Part shown: positions 1-6,589 of the stretch, one piece after another | How the letters are laid out: the number at the start of each line of letters is the position of its first letter | How positions within the stretch are numbered: the stretch's first letter is position 1 | Source: an uncultured Roseovarius sp. | GTDB taxonomy: Bacteria; Pseudomonadota; Alphaproteobacteria; Rhodobacterales; Rhodobacteraceae | Assembly: GCA_934501475.1 (NCBI GenBank) | Contig: CAKSUL010000069.1 | Span: forward strand, 1 to 8,483 | Length of the DNA: 8,483 bases | Reading direction: 5' to 3' | The notes under the pieces: model-generated | What the model was told of the DNA's origin: nothing | Database searches by the model: none | The model's input: the letters and a program-made list of their open reading frames with translations, nothing else | Program-made: the position numbers and the translations under genes

Positions 1-74
1 GCAAGGTTGCATATGGGTCAGTTCTCAGTGACAATTTTGGCAGTTGCCGGGTCAATTCTCAGTGGCAATTAACA
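1..74. mobile_element. Terminus of an IS21-like insertion sequence (rest lies outside the window)
   Basis: Two near-identical 22-bp direct repeats lie at 15-36 and 49-70, 34 bp apart, differing at two positions. Read on the minus strand the second begins TGTTAATTGCCACTGAGAA, starting with TG as expected of an IS21-family end. Multiple terminal repeats of about 20 bp are a known hallmark of that family. The outermost base is placed at 74 because the integrase reading frame next to it stays sensible up to this point and then runs into a stop within four codons. No istA/istB coding sequence is visible, as only the tip of the element is present. The target duplication cannot be checked because the other end is missing. 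The family call is an inference from the termini alone. Confidence 0.65.
15..70. repeat. Pair of 22-bp terminal direct repeats of the IS21-like element
   Basis: The copies at 15-36 (GGGTCAGTTCTCAGTGACAA then TT) and 49-70 (GGGTCAATTCTCAGTGGCAA then TT) match at 20 of 22 positions and are separated by 12 bp. They are the likely transposase-binding sites at this end of the element. Confidence 0.75.
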
Positions 75-1180
75 GTCCGGGTCCAGTTCTTTCCCTGGTC
101 GGGAAACCGCTTCTGGCGCGCTTCGAAATTGTCTCCATAGCCGAGCTCCTTGAGCTCGAAGTAGAGATCGAACGCCTCCCGGAACTCGATGTTGGGTCCT
201 TTTCCGAGAGCTGCACGCGAAGTTTCCGTGAGAAGGGTCTCATCGATCAGAATCCGGGTTTCCCGCTTTGGTGCAGCGGTTGCGGATGCGGGACAGGCGA
301 TCCCGGACGTGGCCGCAGCCACCTCGGTGGGGGCAGCGTTGGACTGCACATCGTGCGGAAGCGGTGCGGTTCCGGCACGAAGAGCGCTGACGGGCGCGGC
401 AGGGACAGGCTCTGGCCTGACCGGATCCAGAGCTGCCGGCGGTGGAACAGCCGCAGCACCGGTAACGTGAAGCATTGCTGCCGACGCAACGACCTCGGCA
501 GGCACGGATGCGGGAGGGACCGTCATGACGGGCGCCGTTGGTTGCGCCGAAACCGCGGGCAGGGCGGGCGACCGGGATGCCGAACGGCTCGCCATCGCCG
601 ACCGGAAGATCGGGGTGGATTCCGCGTAACGCCCGACCTCCCGGCGCTCGCGTTCGCAGGATGCATCCAGCATCACGCGCAGGGCTTCGAAGGCCAGCAC
701 ACGCCAGTCGGCCGCGGTTTCGTCCAGAGTCACGCCCAGTCGCTGTGCCAGCTCGCGCAAGGGGGCGACAGCCGGGGCCCGATCGCCGAGCGCCAGCGCC
801 CGGCGCAGCATGTCCTGGGTCGCACGCTCTGCCTGTGCCGCGAAATTCGCCGCGGCTTCCGAGCGCGGCGCGGCAGAGGCGCGCAGGGCTTCATGCGCCG
901 CGATCTGGAATCGCGCCAGTTCGGTCAGCAGCGTGACATGTTCCGCACTCAGATGATCCACCGGTCTCTCCGTCGTCAGCGCGACGGCCAGGTCCATGAG
1001 CGCGGTCAGCGCGCGGACAAGACATGTCGCTTCGGAAAGGACGTCGGTGCGCAGGGAAAGACAGAGGGCCGAAGTTTGATCAGGGTTCGATATCCTCGCG
1101 AGAGCCCTGGGCAGGCGCCGCCGGAAGAAGAAGCCCGAGGGCCGTTTTTCGAGGTAGGGGATATGTGCGGCTCTGGCCAT
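59..1180 (-). pseudogene. Tyrosine-recombinase-type integrase, C-terminus removed by an IS21-like insertion
   Basis: The gene encodes the N-terminal part of a phage/island-type site-specific integrase. Residues 1-25 from the chosen start (HIPYLEKRPSGFFFRRRLP) resemble the DUF6538 segment that opens many alphaproteobacterial integrases. Residues 35-190 are helical, 195-305 are an Ala/Pro-rich linker, and about 330-365 (IEFREAFDLYFELKELGYGD) look like the start of a core-binding region. The catalytic domain with the Arg-His-Arg-Tyr residues is absent. The frame enters the IS terminus at base 74, and the final residues VNCH and the stop come from IS sequence. The start at 1180 is chosen because GGAG sits 9 nt upstream and the conserved domain begins there. 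The frame stays open to a TTG at 1330 that lacks a Shine-Dalgarno sequence. The gene follows tRNA-Asn in the same direction, as expected of a tRNA-targeting integrase. It is probably inactive in integration or excision. The integrase call is firm as a family guess, less so as a subfamily. Confidence 0.72.
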
Positions 1181-1189
1181 GGCAGGGTA

Positions 1190-1193
1190 CTCC
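1190..1193 (-). promoter_or_regulatory. Ribosome binding site fixing the integrase start at 1180
   Basis: On the minus strand GGAG lies 9 nt upstream of the ATG at 1180. The upstream TTG candidate at 1330 has no comparable motif, which supports the shorter protein. Confidence 0.5.
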
Positions 1194-1240
1194 GAAACGG
1201 GTTTCAGGGCATCCTGGAATCGCGGGCCGAGTACCTGGTC

Positions 1241-1288
1241 GTGCACCGCTTCGTACACGCGTTTGTGCACCGGTTCGTGCACGTGCAC
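1241..1288. repeat. Four tandem 12-bp repeats with GTGCAC cores
   Basis: The units are GTGCACCGCTTC (1241-1252), GTACACGCGTTT (1253-1264), GTGCACCGGTTC (1265-1276) and GTGCACGTGCAC (1277-1288). The core hexamer is its own reverse complement, so each unit is a small palindrome at an exact 12-bp period. They sit between the tRNA 3' end and the likely integrase start, where recombinase arm-type sites or an integrase operator could be. If the longer reading frame were translated, the same DNA would encode a tetrapeptide repeat (VHEP, VHKR, VYEA, VHDQ). DNA site or coding repeat cannot be decided from this window. Confidence 0.7.
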
Positions 1289-1345
1289 GCGTGGCTCCGA
1301 CTCCGGTTGGGGCTCAACCAATGAAATCAACTACTTAGGTGATTT

Positions 1346-1420
1346 TGGCTCCGGCGGTAGGGATCGAACCTACGACCAATTGATTAACAGTCAACTGCTC
1401 TACCGCTGAGCTACGCCGGA
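1346..1420 (-). tRNA. tRNA-Asn (anticodon GUU)
   Basis: The minus strand folds as a full cloverleaf. The acceptor stem TCCGGCG pairs with CGCCGGA, the D-arm is GCTC...GAGC, and the anticodon loop CTGTTAA with GTT is closed by a GTTGA/TCAAT stem. The T-arm contains GGTTCGATCC, the discriminator is G, and CCA is encoded at 1346-1348. GTT reads Asn codons AAC and AAU. The integrase gene follows its 3' end in the same direction, so the tRNA 3' part is the likely integration target. The copy is intact and should be functional. Confidence 0.97.
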
Positions 1421-1431
1421 ACACGAGGTGC

Positions 1432-1461
1432 CGTATAGCAACCGGGTCTGGGCGCGTCCAG
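1432..1461 (-). promoter_or_regulatory. Candidate promoter of tRNA-Asn
   Basis: On the minus strand CTGGAC (1456-1461) and TATACG (1432-1437) are 18 bp apart, resembling -35 and -10 boxes. The -10 box is preceded by TTGC. Transcription would begin a few bases before the tRNA 5' end at 1420, as expected for a stable RNA gene. Confidence 0.45.
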
Positions 1462-1477
1462 AGGGATTGTGTGTATT

Positions 1478-1508
1478 TTTGCGGGTTTTCTTGCGGATCA
1501 CCCGCAAA
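1478..1508. terminator. Possible stem-loop at the 3' end of the hydrolase gene
   Basis: TTTGCGGGT (1478-1486) is the exact reverse complement of ACCCGCAAA (1500-1508), giving a 9-bp stem with a 13-nt loop that includes the hydrolase stop codon. A competing hairpin, TTGCGG (1491-1496) with CCGCAA (1502-1507), uses part of the same sequence. On the minus strand the stem is followed by A-rich rather than T-rich sequence, so this is not a textbook intrinsic terminator. Confidence 0.3.
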
Positions 1509-2412
1509 GCCGGAATTGCGCGTTTGCGCTGAGGGTGGTGATCGGCGTTATCTGATCTTTGGTATACAAATCAATGAGGTGGGCCAGGACGTTGCGCGCG
1601 GCGGCGGGCAGGAGCGGGGCGGGCGTGTCGGTGTAGATCCGCTTGGCCAGTGTCGTGGCGTCGGCCGCGCCGTCCTTGAGCGCTGCGAGGATTGCCGCCT
1701 CGCGGGCCTGACGGTGGGCCAGCAGCCATTCGATCCGGGCGGCGGGATCGCAGACCGGCGCGCCGTGACCGGGCAGCAATCTATGGGCCCCAAGCGCCAT
1801 GATCCGCCGGCAGGACGCCATGTAATCGCTCAGGTCGCCATCGGGCGGCGAGACCAGCGAACTGGCCCAGCCCATCACCAGATCGCCGCTGAACACGTCT
1901 CTATCGAGTTGAAAACACAGGTGATTACCGAAATGACCCGGCGTCCAATGCGCCGTGATCCGCCAGCCGTCACCCGACACGACGCTGCCATCGGGCAGGG
2001 CGATATCGGGGGCAAAGCCGTGATCCACCCCTTCGCCGCCCCGCGCCAGGCCCGAGCGGGCGAAATTCTGCATGACCGGACTTCGCCCCGCATCGGCAGG
2101 GCCAAAGCCATGGATCGCGGCCCCGGTGGCGGCGGCCAGCGGGGCGGCCAGTGGCGAGTGATCGAGATGCGCGTGGCTGACAAGGATATGGGTGATCCTC
2201 TGGCCGGGTTGCACGGCGCGCAGGATTGCCTCGAAATGCGCCTCATTGTCGGGGCCGGGGTCGATCACCGCCAGACCGCGTCGCCCCACCAGATAGGTAT
2301 TGGTGCCCCGCCAGGTCATCGGCGACGGGTTCGGCGCCAGGATGCGGCGGATATCACCACCCAGGGGCAGGGCGGTCCCGAAGGGAGGATCGAAATCGGA
2401 GGGGCTTGGCAT
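1498..2412 (-). CDS. Metallo-beta-lactamase-fold hydrolase (LACTB2-like)
   Basis: This 304-residue cytoplasmic protein has the full metal-binding set of the metallo-beta-lactamase superfamily. H80-x-H82-x-D84-H85 is in SHAHLDH, H160 in TPGHFGNH, D177 in FSGDLV and H216 in LLPGHGAP. The N-terminal half contains the GTNTYLVG and VIDPGP strands typical of the LACTB2/hydroxyacylglutathione-hydrolase-like group. Residues about 225-290 form a helical C-terminal region (RIEWLLAHRQAREAAILAAL and onward) resembling the winged-helix extension of LACTB2-type proteins. It probably hydrolyses an ester, thioester or phosphodiester, but the substrate cannot be read from sequence and antibiotic resistance should not be assumed. 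The ATG at 2412 is preceded by the weak ribosome site GAGAAAG. The gene is divergent from the sensor kinase, with 40 bp between start codons that may share regulation. Confidence 0.9.
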   Translation of the reverse strand: MPSPSDFDPPFGTALPLGGDIRRILAPNPSPMTWRGTNTYLVGRRGLAVIDPGPDNEAHFEAILRAVQPGQRITHILVSHAHLDHSPLAAPLAAATGAAIHGFGPADAGRSPVMQNFARSGLARGGEGVDHGFAPDIALPDGSVVSGDGWRITAHWTPGHFGNHLCFQLDRDVFSGDLVMGWASSLVSPPDGDLSDYMASCRRIMALGAHRLLPGHGAPVCDPAARIEWLLAHRQAREAAILAALKDGAADATTLAKRIYTDTPAPLLPAAARNVLAHLIDLYTKDQITPITTLSANAQFRLCG

Positions 2413-2452
2413 TGCGCTTTCTCTTGTCGGCGGGCGGGGTTATGGTCCCCTT

Positions 2453-3742
2453 ATGTCGTTTCGCTGGCTCAAACGCTATATGCCGCGCGGTCTTTATGGG
2501 CGGGCCGCATTGATCCTGCTTTTGCCGGTTATATCACTGTTGCTGGTCGTTGCGGTGGTGTCGGCGCAGCGCCTGTTCGACGGGGTGACCCGGCAGATGA
2601 CCACCACGGTCAGCCGCGAAGTGCGCCTGGTGCTGCATTCGGATCCGCAGGGCGTGGCGGCGGAGACGCTGGGGATCGGGCTGCGCGAGGTGCCCTTGGC
2701 CGGGATGCCCTCGCACAGTCAGCGGCGGTGGTATGATTTCACCGGCATCGTGGTGATCGATCAATTCAGGCGGCTGGTGCCGGGGGTGCGCGCGGTCGCC
2801 TTGCCGGGCAACAACACGGTGCATCTCTATGTGGTGCGCGGCGATGGCGGGGTTGAGCTGAGTTTCGATCGCCGCCGGGTTTCGGCGTCCAATCCGCATC
2901 AGGTGCTGGTCAACATGCTGGTCTTCGGGGTGTTGATGACGGTCGTCTCGTTCTTGTATCTGCGCAATCAGTTGCGCCCGATCACCCGGTTGGCCGATGC
3001 GGCGGCGGCGTTCGGGCGCGGGCATACCGTGCCCTATCGTCCGGCCGGCGCGACCGAGGTGCGCGCCGCGGGGCTGGCCTTTGTCAACATGCGCGCGCGT
3101 ATCGAGCGCCAGATCGAACAGCGCACGCTGATGCTGTCGGGCGTCAGCCATGATCTGCGCACGCCCCTTACGCGCCTGCGCCTGAGCCTTGCCATGCTGG
3201 ACGATGACGCCGAGCGTGAGCCGATGCTGCGTGACGTCCATGACATGGAGCGCCTGCTGGATGAATTCCTTTTGTTCGCGCGTGACGCCTCTGACGGCGA
3301 GACGGCGCAGGAAGACCCGATCGCCCTGATCCGCCGCATCGTCACCGATTGCGAGCGTGCCCAGATCCCGGCCAGCCTGCATGACATCAGCGGCGAGGGG
3401 ACGGTGCCGCTGCGCGCCGCTGCGATGCGGCGCGCGGTCGAGAACCTGATCACCAATGCGGTGCGCTATGGCAACCGCGCCGAAATCTCGGTCGCGCTGA
3501 CCGACAAGACCCTGCGCATCCGGGTCGAGGACGATGGCCCCGGCATCCCCGAGGCGCAGCGCGAAGAGGCGGTCAAGCCGTTTGCGCGCCTTGAACCGGC
3601 CCGCAATCAGGACAAGGGCACGGGCGTGGGTCTGGGCCTTGCGATCACCACCGATATTGCGCGCGCCCATGGCGGCAGTCTGCGGCTGGGACAGTCCGAC
3701 CGGCTGGGCGGGCTTTGCGCGGATATCATCATCCCGCTATAG
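2453..3742 (+). CDS. EnvZ-type membrane sensor histidine kinase
   Basis: This 429-residue two-component sensor autophosphorylates on histidine and passes the phosphate to a response regulator. Membrane helices lie at about 17-37 and 151-170, bracketing a roughly 110-residue periplasmic sensor region. A HAMP linker follows (about 171-223). The H-box is SGVSHDLRTPLTRLRLSLAM with H233 as phospho-acceptor. The ATPase domain has the N-box NLITNAVRYG (331-340), G1 DDGPGIPE (360-367) and G2 GTGVGLGLAI (389-398). The H-box wording matches the EnvZ/OmpR class. No response regulator is adjacent: the divergent neighbour is a hydrolase and the downstream genes make glycans, so the partner is encoded elsewhere. 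The start at 2453 is chosen because MSFRWLKRY leads directly into the first membrane helix. Extending to 2300 would add about 50 residues overlapping the hydrolase gene. The ribosome site is poor (GGGG at 2436-2439). Confidence 0.92.
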   Translation: MSFRWLKRYMPRGLYGRAALILLLPVISLLLVVAVVSAQRLFDGVTRQMTTTVSREVRLVLHSDPQGVAAETLGIGLREVPLAGMPSHSQRRWYDFTGIVVIDQFRRLVPGVRAVALPGNNTVHLYVVRGDGGVELSFDRRRVSASNPHQVLVNMLVFGVLMTVVSFLYLRNQLRPITRLADAAAAFGRGHTVPYRPAGATEVRAAGLAFVNMRARIERQIEQRTLMLSGVSHDLRTPLTRLRLSLAMLDDDAEREPMLRDVHDMERLLDEFLLFARDASDGETAQEDPIALIRRIVTDCERAQIPASLHDISGEGTVPLRAAAMRRAVENLITNAVRYGNRAEISVALTDKTLRIRVEDDGPGIPEAQREEAVKPFARLEPARNQDKGTGVGLGLAITTDIARAHGGSLRLGQSDRLGGLCADIIIPL

Positions 3743-3743
3743 G

Positions 3744-3775
3744 AAGCGATCGGCATGTGCCCTGCAAATGCCGCT
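3744..3775 (+). terminator. Weak candidate terminator after the histidine kinase
   Basis: Just after the TAG stop, AAGCG plus GGCAT can pair with ATGCC plus GCTT across an 11-nt loop with a small bulge, followed by TTTCCC. The stem is imperfect and the T tract short, so the assignment is tentative. Confidence 0.3.
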
Positions 3776-3783
3776 TTCCCGCC

Positions 3784-3855
3784 CAGTCAATCGCAAGACG
3801 CGCGCTTAAATCCTGCCAAAAGAGATTGCCGCGCGGGCGTTTGCGCGCTTGACTG
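3784..3855. repeat. Long imperfect inverted repeat between kinase and glycan operon
   Basis: CAGTCAA (3784-3790) is exactly mirrored by TTGACTG (3849-3855). Pairing continues inward imperfectly, CGCAAGACGCGCGC against the complement of GCGCGGGCGTTTGCG, leaving about 25 nt in the loop (near 3806-3830). It lies in the 173-bp gap before the asparagine-synthetase-like gene. It could act as a transcription terminator, a regulator-binding dyad or an RNA structure. No convincing sigma-70 promoter was seen in this gap. Confidence 0.5.
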
Positions 3856-3915
3856 CATTTGAGACCTCGCGCCGCGCGGCACACCCCGCCCGGCCTGACA
3901 ATTGAACGGATTGCC

Positions 3916-5487
3916 ATGTCAGAGAATTCGGCCCCGCCTGTCGCGCGCCCCTTTTTCAGGGGGGAATGGTGCGACGGCGTTCCGGTCGCGACCGGGCAGG
4001 CGGTGTGGGAGTCTGCGCCACCGCTGGCCGATTCCGGTATCGGCACGCTGCGCGGCGCGTGGTGCTGGGATGGCGAGACCCTGACCGCCGAGGTCGATAC
4101 ATTCGGGTTCCACACGCTGTTCTATCATGAAAAGGACGGCGTGGTGATGGTGTCGCCATCGCTGCTGGAACTGGTCGCGCAAGGGGCTGATTGCACGCCG
4201 GACAGCCGCGCGCTGGCGGTGTTTCACCGCATGGGGATCTTCATCCATGACGACACGCCGCTGCGCCATGTACGCAGCCTGCCCCCCGGCGGGCGCCTGA
4301 TCTGGAGCAATGGCAAGCTGCATGTCAGCGGCCACACCGACATGCCCGTGGCCCAGCAGATCAGCCGCGAGGATGCGGTCGAGGGGATGATCACCCTGTT
4401 TCGCGATGCCATGCGCCGCACGCTGGCGGGCTGGGACGGGGCGCTGACCCTGCCGCTGAGCGGCGGGCGGGATTCGCGGCATATCCTGCTGGAACTGCGC
4501 CATCAGGGGCGCCCCCCCGATGTCTGCGTGACCTTTCATCACAACGGCGCGCATATGAACCCCGAGGCCCTGGCCGCGCGGGCGCTATGCGTGCGCACGG
4601 GCGCGCGCCATGACGTTCTGGGCCATGCCCGCCCGCGTCTGGCCGATGCGCTGCGCGCCCTGGTGATGACTGGCCTGTGCGCCGATGAACATGCGCAGAT
4701 GATGCCGCTGCATGACTATTTCCTGGGCCGGGCGGGGGCCGGGTTCGACGGGATCGCGGGCGACATCCTGACCAACCCCGACAACGACGCCGAGCGCTTC
4801 TTTCGGCTGGCCGAAAAGGGCGACTACCGCGCTATCGCGCGCGGCATGATCGAAGGTCATGGCAGGGTGATTTCGCAGCACGGTTCGGGCGGCGCGGGCG
4901 CGCTGTGGTCGCCGGGGCGCGATGACGAGGTGGCCGAATATGTCGGTGCCGCGATTGCCGCCTACGGCGATGCGCCCGATCCCTATCAGATGTTCTGGTT
5001 CTATCACCGCACGAGGCGCGAGATCAACTTTGTCCCCCAAGCCATTCTTTCGCCTGCGAAAATCGTGTTCTGCCCCTATCTTGATGAGACCTTCGCGCGG
5101 TTCTGCCTGTCCTTGCCCTATCACGTCACCTGCGATCAGCAATTGCACAATGACGCCATCGCGCGCGCCTATCCCGATTGCGCGGATATCCCCTATGCCG
5201 AAGGGTTCAGCGCGCCGCCCGCCGCCGCGGGATCATGGGGGCACAAGGCGCGCTCTCTCGGGGATGTGTGGCGGATTGCCGGGGCGCTGGCCCCGACGCG
5301 CCGGATGCGGGCGGCGTGTGATTTCCTGCGCCCGCGCTCGCATCTCAGGCGCGGCCCGGATGCGATCTATCGCCTGCATGCCATGTGCCTTGACGGGTTG
5401 GACGCGGCGCGCGCGCGCATGCTGCTGGAGCTTGCCGATGAGTTGGAGGCGGCGCGCCCTCATGCGCTGGTATCCGATGCAATTTGA
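3916..5487 (+). CDS. Asparagine-synthetase-like protein without the glutaminase cysteine
   Basis: This 523-residue protein belongs to the class II asparagine synthetase superfamily. The ATP-binding PP-loop is LSGGRDS at 181-187, followed by a region about 210-285 ending in GIAGDILT, which resembles the conserved G-x-G-D segment. VFCPYLDETFARFCLSLP matches the family's PxLD helix. Residues about 40-130 (DTFGFHTLFY, SLPPGGRLIW) look like a remnant of the N-terminal Ntn-hydrolase domain. The start MSENSAPP has no Cys at position 2, so glutamine hydrolysis is not expected. It may use free ammonia or another amine, or catalyse another adenylation-dependent amidation, as beta-lactam synthetase does. 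Its place at the head of a glycosyltransferase operon suggests amidation of a sugar acid or another glycan modification; this is inference. The ATG at 3916 has GAACGGA about 6 nt upstream. An in-frame ATG at 3859 lacks support. The 3' end overlaps the next gene by 26 bp. Confidence 0.85.
   Translation: MSENSAPPVARPFFRGEWCDGVPVATGQAVWESAPPLADSGIGTLRGAWCWDGETLTAEVDTFGFHTLFYHEKDGVVMVSPSLLELVAQGADCTPDSRALAVFHRMGIFIHDDTPLRHVRSLPPGGRLIWSNGKLHVSGHTDMPVAQQISREDAVEGMITLFRDAMRRTLAGWDGALTLPLSGGRDSRHILLELRHQGRPPDVCVTFHHNGAHMNPEALAARALCVRTGARHDVLGHARPRLADALRALVMTGLCADEHAQMMPLHDYFLGRAGAGFDGIAGDILTNPDNDAERFFRLAEKGDYRAIARGMIEGHGRVISQHGSGGAGALWSPGRDDEVAEYVGAAIAAYGDAPDPYQMFWFYHRTRREINFVPQAILSPAKIVFCPYLDETFARFCLSLPYHVTCDQQLHNDAIARAYPDCADIPYAEGFSAPPAAAGSWGHKARSLGDVWRIAGALAPTRRMRAACDFLRPRSHLRRGPDAIYRLHAMCLDGLDAARARMLLELADELEAARPHALVSDAI
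5445..5449 (+). promoter_or_regulatory. Ribosome binding site inside the preceding gene, for the start at 5462
   Basis: GGAGG lies 12 nt before the ATG at 5462, within the asparagine-synthetase-like gene. The spacing is long but the motif is strong. The second in-frame ATG at 5477 has no comparable motif, so 5462 is preferred. Translation is probably coupled to the upstream gene. Confidence 0.4.
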
Positions 5488-6589
5488 GCGCCTTGGCCGC
5501 GCCCTGGGTCGGGCCGCGCATGCGCGCCGTCGCCGCGGTGCGTTTCAGCGCCCCTTCGCCGGGAAATCATCGCGGCGTCTGTTGCTGCTGAGCGTGGATC
5601 ACCGCATCCCGCAGAGCCAGATTTTTCCGTTTCATTACTACGCACCCGCCTTTCTTACGCAGCACCAAACCGAGATCCGCGAAGTCACCACCGATCAGTA
5701 TGGAAGCCGGGACTCACATCCAAAAGGCGCGACAACCGTCTGCTTTCAAACGAATTTTGATATCAGCGATGCTGATCTGGATGCGCTGCTCGGGCGCATT
5801 CACGCGCGTAATCCGGGCGCGCGGCTGGTCTATCTGGACTGGTTCGCGCCCACCGATCTGCGCCTTGCCGCGCGTATCGGGCCGCGGGTCGATGCCTATC
5901 TCAGCAAACATATCCTGCGCGACAGAGCCGCCTATCTGCACCCCACATTCGGTGACACGACGCTGATGGATCACTATGGACGCCGCTTTGGGCTGCCTCA
6001 TACCACGCAGCATCATTCCATCCCCGACGGGTTCATGGACAAGCTGCATCTGGGGCCGTCCTTTGCCACGGCGGATTTCATGTTGCCAGTGTTTCACAAG
6101 GGCGCGTTGCCGCCCAGTGCGCCGCGTCCGGTCGATCTGCATGCGCGCCTGGCCGTGGCCGGAACGCCCTGGTATCAGGCGATGCGCGGGGAATGCGCGG
6201 CGGCGGTTGCCGCGCTGGACGGCGTGCGCACCATCACCGGCACCGGGATTCGCCATGATCTGTTCCTGCGTGAGATGCGCGCCTCGAAGCTGTGTTTCAG
6301 CCCCTTCGGCTATGGCGAGGCGTGCTGGCGCGATTATGAGGCGGTGATGACCGGCGCGGTCCTGATCAAGCAGGACATGGGCCATGTTCAGACCGACCCG
6401 GATATTTTCCGCCCCTTCGAAAGCTATGTGCCGGTCAAATGGGATCTGTCCGACCTTGATGAGAAAATCCGCTGGTTGCTGGCGGATGAGGCGGCGCGCG
6501 CGCGGATCGCCGGCGCGGCCTTTGCGCTGTTGCAGGATTATGCGCGCTCGGGTCGGTTCGTGACGGATATGGCAGGGGTGATCGCATGA
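5462..6589 (+). CDS. Probable GT-B glycosyltransferase (family 1-like C-terminus)
   Basis: This 375-residue protein has no signal peptide or membrane helix and probably acts at the cytoplasmic face of the membrane. The basic N-terminus (LGRALGRAAHARRRRGAFQR) could aid membrane contact. The C-terminal half, about 255-360, carries the pattern of GT-B enzymes: SKLCFSPFGYGEACWRDYEA, then TGAVLIKQDMGHVQTDPDIF, then the helical WDLSDLDEKIRWLLADEAA. It resembles Glyco_trans_1_2 or exostosin-like C-terminal domains, in which the acidic residue and the GE/Y motif contact the nucleotide sugar. The N-terminal half was not recognised. The donor and acceptor cannot be told. The gene overlaps the previous one by 26 bp and the next by 4 bp (ATGA), marking one operon. 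The start could be at 5477 instead. The first 300 bases have a lower GC content than their neighbours. Confidence 0.72.
   Translation: MRWYPMQFERLGRALGRAAHARRRRGAFQRPFAGKSSRRLLLLSVDHRIPQSQIFPFHYYAPAFLTQHQTEIREVTTDQYGSRDSHPKGATTVCFQTNFDISDADLDALLGRIHARNPGARLVYLDWFAPTDLRLAARIGPRVDAYLSKHILRDRAAYLHPTFGDTTLMDHYGRRFGLPHTTQHHSIPDGFMDKLHLGPSFATADFMLPVFHKGALPPSAPRPVDLHARLAVAGTPWYQAMRGECAAAVAALDGVRTITGTGIRHDLFLREMRASKLCFSPFGYGEACWRDYEAVMTGAVLIKQDMGHVQTDPDIFRPFESYVPVKWDLSDLDEKIRWLLADEAARARIAGAAFALLQDYARSGRFVTDMAGVIA

Noticed and set aside
44..1324. Long plus-strand reading frame opposite the integrase
   Set aside because: Its low-complexity Arg/Gly-rich translation shows no recognisable domain, while the minus-strand frame gives an integrase with a ribosome site. 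It is an antisense shadow in high-GC DNA.
1179..1409. Plus-strand reading frame ending in GGRDRTYDQLINSQLLYR
   Set aside because: This is the antisense translation of the tRNA-Asn gene, a well-known source of false protein annotations.
2300..2452. Upstream extension of the histidine kinase to an ATG at 2300
   Set aside because: It would overlap the hydrolase gene and add a charged tail before the membrane helix, with no ribosome site. The start at 2453 is preferred.
1471..2736. Long plus-strand reading frame opposite the hydrolase gene
   Set aside because: The minus strand carries all metal-binding motifs of the hydrolase; the plus frame has no family features.
2534..3670. 378-residue minus-strand frame inside the histidine kinase
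   Set aside because: Composition is His/Arg/Gln-rich as expected for an antisense shadow, and the kinase motifs on the plus strand are complete.
4922..5461. Upstream extension of the GT-B frame into the asparagine-synthetase-like gene
   Set aside because: This part is an out-of-frame shadow of the preceding gene; the glycosyltransferase begins at 5462 or 5477.
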